Below, piece after piece: positions 59,881 to 64,000 of a stretch of DNA of 64,000 bases. The notes under the pieces were generated by a model. That model was not told the origin of the DNA, did no database searches, and saw nothing but the letters and a program-made list of their open reading frames with translations. The position numbers were made by a program, and so were the translations under genes. Location of the stretch: contig NZ_JAUSQU010000001.1 of NCBI RefSeq assembly GCF_030811455.1, positions 3,348,001 to 3,412,000 on the forward strand. Reading direction: 5' to 3'. Origin of the DNA: Streptosporangium lutulentum (GTDB taxonomy: Bacteria; Actinomycetota; Actinomycetes; Streptosporangiales; Streptosporangiaceae). The first letter of the stretch is position 1. Each line of letters begins with the position of its first letter.

Positions 59881-62800
59881 TCAGCGGGGTCCGTCACCGT
59901 CCAGCACGCGCTGCCAGGCGGCGGCGAACAACTCCGGCAGCGGCCTGGCGGGCAGGAACTCACCGCTGACCTTGTCGCCGGAGAGCGTGAGCCCGTACGG
60001 CCCGGCCTTCCAGGTCTCCACCGGCAGGTGCGGCTTGTCCGCCTTCGCCCAGCCGCCCGGCAGGAACACGCCGCGCCCCGCGCGCGCCCGCTTGGCCTCC
60101 ACCACCAGGCCGCGCCCGGCCAGGACCGCCACCGCGCCCTTGTGACGGGCCGGCGTCCAGCCGTTCCAGAGGCGGACGTTCTTGTCGGTGGGGGCGAGCA
60201 GCGCGAGCAGTTGGAGATAGAGGGCCGCCGGGTCCGGCTCAAGGCCCAGCCGCTCCCCCACCTCGGCCACGAGGTCCGGGACGACGGCCCGCGGGTTCGC
60301 CTCGTACGCGCCACCGGGCAGCGCACCGGACCGGATCCGCGCCGTCATGCGCCGGCAGGCGTCGTCGAGCAGCCATTCGACGGCGGTGAACTCCCGGCTG
60401 CCGTACCAGAGCGTGGTCATCAGGGTCTGGGAGCGGGAGTCCTCGGTGAACAGCGCGGGCCGGAAGAACAGCCTCGCACGGTCGTCGAACGAGGTGTTCC
60501 GGCCCAGGAGCGCGACGGTCAACCCGTCGTCGACGACGTCCGCCCCGAGAGGCTCACGGCTCCGATAGGGCTCGTCGCCGAAGAGCGCCCGCAGCTGTTC
60601 GGGCCGGTCACGTTCCCGTCCGGGCAGTCCCGCCTCCAGCAGCAGGCCCGGATGGGCCAGCCGTTCCCACAACAGGTCCACCGTGTCGCAGGCACCGTCT
60701 CGGACGGGGTCACCGGCGGGAAGTTCGGCATAGGCCCAGCGGACGCCCTTGGCGAGAGTGGTGAGGAGTTCTTTGAACTCCGGGACCCTCCTCTCGACGC
60801 CGGCGACGTCTACCATGTGACGCCCCCTCTCGAGCCAGGTGTCGAGGTCGGCGGTGAGGAGCGGAAGGCCGCGCGGGTCGGCGAGCGCCGCGCACAGATC
60901 GCCGCCGGACATCGTCGGCGTCCCCAGCGCCCTCGCCGCGGCCAGGGTCTCCTCGGGTATCCGCGGTCTGCGGCCGAACCGCTCGATCCACCCCTCGGCC
61001 ACGTGCTCGGCGACGGCGCGCAGCCCGCCGGGCTCCCACAGCCGCTCCGGGTCTTCGGGCAGCGCGCCGGCCAGAAGATCGAGCCGCTGCTCGTCGGTCG
61101 GCTTGCCGAGCTCCACACGGGCGTCGTCGACCTCCGCGGCCTTGATCTGGAGGATGCCGCGTTCCGTCGCGTCGAGGAAGGGCAGCGTGTAGCTGCCGGC
61201 GCCGGGGATTCCGGCGAGGACGAGTGCGGCCGCGGCACGGCTCAGCCCGGTGCGTTCCGCGAGAAGGTCGACGGCCTCGCGATCCCAGGGCACCGGACCG
61301 CGCTCGCGGACGAGGGAGACGAGACGGCGCAACCGGCCGGCGTCGCCCCAGCCGCGCGGGACGCCGGCCACCGTGAGGACGGTCCCGAGGGCCGGCGGAT
61401 CCGCCTCACCGGTGCGCAGGTCGACGAAACGACGCCCGACCTGGTGGACCCACCCCGTCGCGACGGCCGCACCGCTTTCGTCGCGGACGACGCTCCGCTC
61501 GGCCTCCACCACGCCGACGCGCAGCGGCGCGTCCGGGTCCGCGAACACGGTCTCGGCCCAGACCTCCAGCAGGGCCAGCAACCGTTCACGGCGTTCGGGG
61601 CGGGTCGAGGCGGCCGCCGCGCGAAACGCCACCCCGCCGATCCGGCCGATGAGCGATTCCCACCGAATCTGGGGCCACTTCGTGGCGCCGGCCTCCTCCA
61701 TCTGGTCCTGACTCAGTGAGCCCTTCAGGAAGGCGTCGGCGACCTGGATGGATGACAGGGTTCTGTTGGCGCTGACGCTGCCGACCAGCCCGTAGAGCGC
61801 GTTGACGAGGGATTCGTCGTCCAGAGGATGCCGCATGAGCGCCCCCGCCGACGGCGTCCGGAGCAGCGGGCGCAGCGCGGGCACCCGCGCGAGGTTGTCC
61901 CTGCCCGGCCGGTCGACGAGCCTGCGCACCAGGGGCGCGAAGCCCGGGTCGGCGGCGAGCGCGGGGATGTCCTCATCCGCGTCCCGGTCCGACAGCCAGA
62001 CGGAGAAGTCGAGGGAGGCGTCCGGCACCGGGGCCGCCACGGGCACCCCGTGCGCCAGGCAGGTCTCCAGGACCCGGACATCGATCTCGCGGCGGCCGTT
62101 GGAGAGCCCGTCCAGCCGCACCGGGACGCCGTCGGCGGCGAGCCGGGCGCTCATGGAGACGACGAGGGCGGCGAACTCCCGCGGCACGGTTCTGGCGTAT
62201 CTGTCCCGGTGAGGCCGCTGAGCGTGCAGCACCGCCCGGCCGAGCCAGCCGGCCGCGCCGTCCGAGGGCTCCACGCCGTAGGCGTCGTCGCCGGTCAGGG
62301 CGGCGAGCGCCTCGCACTCTCCGAGGAGTTCCAGCCACCAGCCGTCGATCCCGTCGGCGGAGGGGAACAGCTCCAGCAGCATGCTCCGCACCCGGGGCGA
62401 GGCTTTCGCCAGCGAGACGAGCTCCGGGCGCAGCGCCTTCCACAGCTCCGCGGGGGCATGACGGAACGCGGGCAGCGGCAGCAGCCGCTCGATGAGGCGC
62501 CGCCGCTCGTCGGCCGGTTCGTTCCCGGCGGCCTCCGCGAGCGTCGTGATCTGGCGGGGCAGCTCCGGCCAGGGCGGCAGCCCGCTCCGCGTGCGGACCT
62601 CGGCCAGCTCGGCCAGCGCGTCGAGGGCGGGCTTGGGCTCGAACCGGTCTCGCAGCCCGGCCGCGAACCGGCCGGCGGTCTTGCCGCTCAGCGCACCGGC
62701 CGCCGCGAACTCCAGGTGGGCCGCGCACCATGAGGCGGCCTCGATCGGCAGTGAGTGCGTCTCTTCGGCCTCGCGCGCCCTGCCGAACGCGGAGGCGGCC

Positions 62801-63201
62801 CGCTTGGCGTCGCCCGCCCGCAGGAGTGCCCGGGCGGCATGCTCCCAGAAGACCGGCAGCTGCTCGACGGGCAGGCCGCGGGCCAACCGCCCGTAGATGT
62901 CCGCCGCGTCGCCGGACGTGGCGCGGGATGCCCGATGGAGGACGGGGACGGTGGCCAGAGCCGTCTTCGCACCGGCAGGGTCGTGGACCAGCGCCCATGC
63001 CGGGTAGGCCCTGGTCTCCAGCGCCTGCCGGGGTATCGGCTCGTGCACGGCGCCCCGGTCGTCACGGCAGATCAGCTCGTTGTCGTCGTCGAGGCTCAGC
63101 TCGTATCCGTTCCCGGCCGGAGCCCACTGCCGCGGGTCTGCCGGTGACGTCAAATCTCCCATGCCCGGCATGCTCGCAGACAAGGCCGACAAGATCCGCA
63201 T
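59881..63201 (-). CDS. 1106-residue protein of unknown function
   Basis: A large soluble protein without signal peptide or membrane helix. The N-terminal about 250 residues include helical repeat-like stretches (WEHAARALLRAGDAKRAASA and FGRAREAEE). The middle has a beta-rich part (LRVGVVEAERSVVRDESGAA), and the C-terminus ends in VSGEFLPARPLPELFAAAW. No Walker, protease or nuclease motif stands out. Similar giant proteins in actinomycetes lie beside MoxR ATPase and vWA genes; none is in this window, but the neighbouring side is cut by an SDR gene. ATG 63201 has GGGGAGA 8-9 nt upstream; ATG 63162 is an alternative. Confidence 0.75.
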   Translation of the reverse strand: MRILSALSASMPGMGDLTSPADPRQWAPAGNGYELSLDDDNELICRDDRGAVHEPIPRQALETRAYPAWALVHDPAGAKTALATVPVLHRASRATSGDAADIYGRLARGLPVEQLPVFWEHAARALLRAGDAKRAASAFGRAREAEETHSLPIEAASWCAAHLEFAAAGALSGKTAGRFAAGLRDRFEPKPALDALAELAEVRTRSGLPPWPELPRQITTLAEAAGNEPADERRRLIERLLPLPAFRHAPAELWKALRPELVSLAKASPRVRSMLLELFPSADGIDGWWLELLGECEALAALTGDDAYGVEPSDGAAGWLGRAVLHAQRPHRDRYARTVPREFAALVVSMSARLAADGVPVRLDGLSNGRREIDVRVLETCLAHGVPVAAPVPDASLDFSVWLSDRDADEDIPALAADPGFAPLVRRLVDRPGRDNLARVPALRPLLRTPSAGALMRHPLDDESLVNALYGLVGSVSANRTLSSIQVADAFLKGSLSQDQMEEAGATKWPQIRWESLIGRIGGVAFRAAAASTRPERRERLLALLEVWAETVFADPDAPLRVGVVEAERSVVRDESGAAVATGWVHQVGRRFVDLRTGEADPPALGTVLTVAGVPRGWGDAGRLRRLVSLVRERGPVPWDREAVDLLAERTGLSRAAAALVLAGIPGAGSYTLPFLDATERGILQIKAAEVDDARVELGKPTDEQRLDLLAGALPEDPERLWEPGGLRAVAEHVAEGWIERFGRRPRIPEETLAAARALGTPTMSGGDLCAALADPRGLPLLTADLDTWLERGRHMVDVAGVERRVPEFKELLTTLAKGVRWAYAELPAGDPVRDGACDTVDLLWERLAHPGLLLEAGLPGRERDRPEQLRALFGDEPYRSREPLGADVVDDGLTVALLGRNTSFDDRARLFFRPALFTEDSRSQTLMTTLWYGSREFTAVEWLLDDACRRMTARIRSGALPGGAYEANPRAVVPDLVAEVGERLGLEPDPAALYLQLLALLAPTDKNVRLWNGWTPARHKGAVAVLAGRGLVVEAKRARAGRGVFLPGGWAKADKPHLPVETWKAGPYGLTLSGDKVSGEFLPARPLPELFAAAWQRVLDGDGPR

Positions 63202-63391
63202 TTGGGCGATCTCCCCAAGATTCCGGGGGCCTGCGGGCGGTCGGCGGCGGGGGACGCGCTTCGGCCGAACCCGGCTCCCAACGGCGGCGCCAGGACCGGC
63301 ATTCCCGGGACCAGGACAGAAGGTCTTCCGTACGGTGGCGGCGAGGTGACGAGCAGGGCGTCGGTGGCGATGAGCGTGTCGGCCGGTCCGG

Positions 63392-64000
63392 TCACGCGTC
63401 GTGCCAGCCTCCGTCGATGCGCAAGGTCGCGCCGGTGATGTAACCCGCCACCGGGCTGGCCAGGAACGCGACGAGGTCGGCGTACTCGCGGGGCCGGCCG
63501 ACGCGGCCGACGTCGTTGGGCGAGAGCCCGTTGACGAGGTTCGGCTCGATCTCCCGCCAGGTCTCCCCCCAGCCGTTCCGCCGACCCATGTTCACCAGGA
63601 ATTCCTGGATGGCGGGGGTGAGAACGCCTCCCGCCGCGACGGAGTTCGACGTCACCCCGGAATGCCTCAGCTCACGCGAGAGGGACGTGGCGAGGGTGTT
63701 CCGAGCGGCGTTGGTCGCCGCGTAATGGGGCTGGCTCGCCGCGGGCAGCTCGCCGGTGACGCTGCTGATCTGAATGACCCGTCCCCATCCGCGCTCACGC
63801 ATGCCGGGAACGAGGCGCTGGATCATTCGCACACTGGAGATGACATTTACATTGTAGATTTCGGCCCAGTCCTCGGGAGAGGAGCCGGTCCAGCTCATCG
63901 TCATGTCGTAGACGCCGACGTTGTTGACGAGGATGTCGACCGGCCCGCCTCCGGTCACCGCGGCCTCGACCGCGTCGGCGCCGGCGTCCGTGCCGAGGTC
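63392..64000 (-). CDS. SDR-family oxidoreductase, 5' end outside window
   Basis: A classical short-chain dehydrogenase lacking only its cofactor-binding N-terminus, which lies beyond the right edge. Visible are DILVNNVGVYD, the catalytic Ser in VIQISSVTGE and the Tyr in QPHYAATNAARNTL. The position of the catalytic Lys (YxxxK) holds Asn. The C-terminus ends in GYITGATLRIDGGWHDA, as in 3-oxoacyl-ACP reductase-like SDRs. The Asn may mark a subfamily with altered chemistry. Confidence 0.85.
   Translation of the reverse strand, partial: DLGTDAGADAVEAAVTGGGPVDILVNNVGVYDMTMSWTGSSPEDWAEIYNVNVISSVRMIQRLVPGMRERGWGRVIQISSVTGELPAASQPHYAATNAARNTLATSLSRELRHSGVTSNSVAAGGVLTPAIQEFLVNMGRRNGWGETWREIEPNLVNGLSPNDVGRVGRPREYADLVAFLASPVAGYITGATLRIDGGWHDA

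Noticed and set aside
60028..61719. 563-codon plus-strand frame in the 1106-residue gene
   Set aside because: Low-complexity antisense frame; codon pattern and ribosome-binding site support the minus-strand gene.
1..64000. tRNA, rRNA or a riboswitch
   Set aside because: I scanned for CCA-ended cloverleaf patterns, rRNA motifs and long conserved leaders and saw none I could support; a covariance-model search would decide.

Overview
The window is high-GC DNA with Shine-Dalgarno-led genes on both strands and many actinobacterial families: a LAL-type LuxR regulator, an ABC-F protein, an ECF sigma factor paired with a CU044_5270-type membrane protein, a DmdR/IdeR-like iron box, and IS families common in actinomycetes. 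I infer a filamentous actinomycete, most likely of the Streptosporangiales. No rRNA or tRNA gene, phage structural module, replication origin or CRISPR array is visible.

Layout. (1) 1-29.9 kb is accessory chromosome made of short metabolic and regulatory operons mixed with broken genes. Intact units include a LysR/M6-protease divergon, an XRE-membrane protein-oxidoreductase operon, a DUF3494 ice-binding-like protein, an Rrf2/NAD(P)-binding divergon, a LAL regulator, and an MFS exporter between two CxxS DsbA-like proteins. Between them lie remnants of SPFH, MerR, isochorismatase, MFS, LuxR/AAA, OmpA, DegT and transposase genes. Several apparently normal genes carry clean internal or junctional deletions: an amino acid permease (about two helices missing), an ABC-F ATPase (second Walker A missing), and a MerR/P450 pair fused by deletion. 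(2) 30-54.6 kb is a mobile-element zone with IS1380, IS21, IS630, ISAs1 (two), IS4, ISAzo13 interrupted by IS3, an IS5-like mobile insertion cassette and IS256. Its cargo is small membrane proteins, a NUDIX remnant, an unusual Cys/Asp- and His/Arg-rich exported protein, and an ECF sigma/CU044_5270 pair. (3) 54.6-64 kb is ordinary chromosome: endonuclease Q, XdhC, the iron-uptake genes efeU and efeO, a DUF72 protein, an 1106-residue protein of unknown function, and a partial SDR.

The most interesting feature is a dispersed repeat. Four degenerate copies of the promoter and first about 19 codons of the endonuclease Q gene (cores at 30305, 37028, 38134 and 47619) lie upstream of the intact gene (54598). 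In each copy the endoQ start is followed by the same foreign sequence of about 90-200 bp instead of the rest of endoQ. The spacers hold different cargo, and a tyrosine-recombinase remnant sits in the last one. I read this as serial insertion of related integrative elements at the 5' end of endoQ, each supplying a new 5' end to the gene and leaving the old one behind. A near-perfect palindrome just before the start codon is a candidate crossover site or operator. This is inference from sequence reading and needs alignment and comparative genomics.
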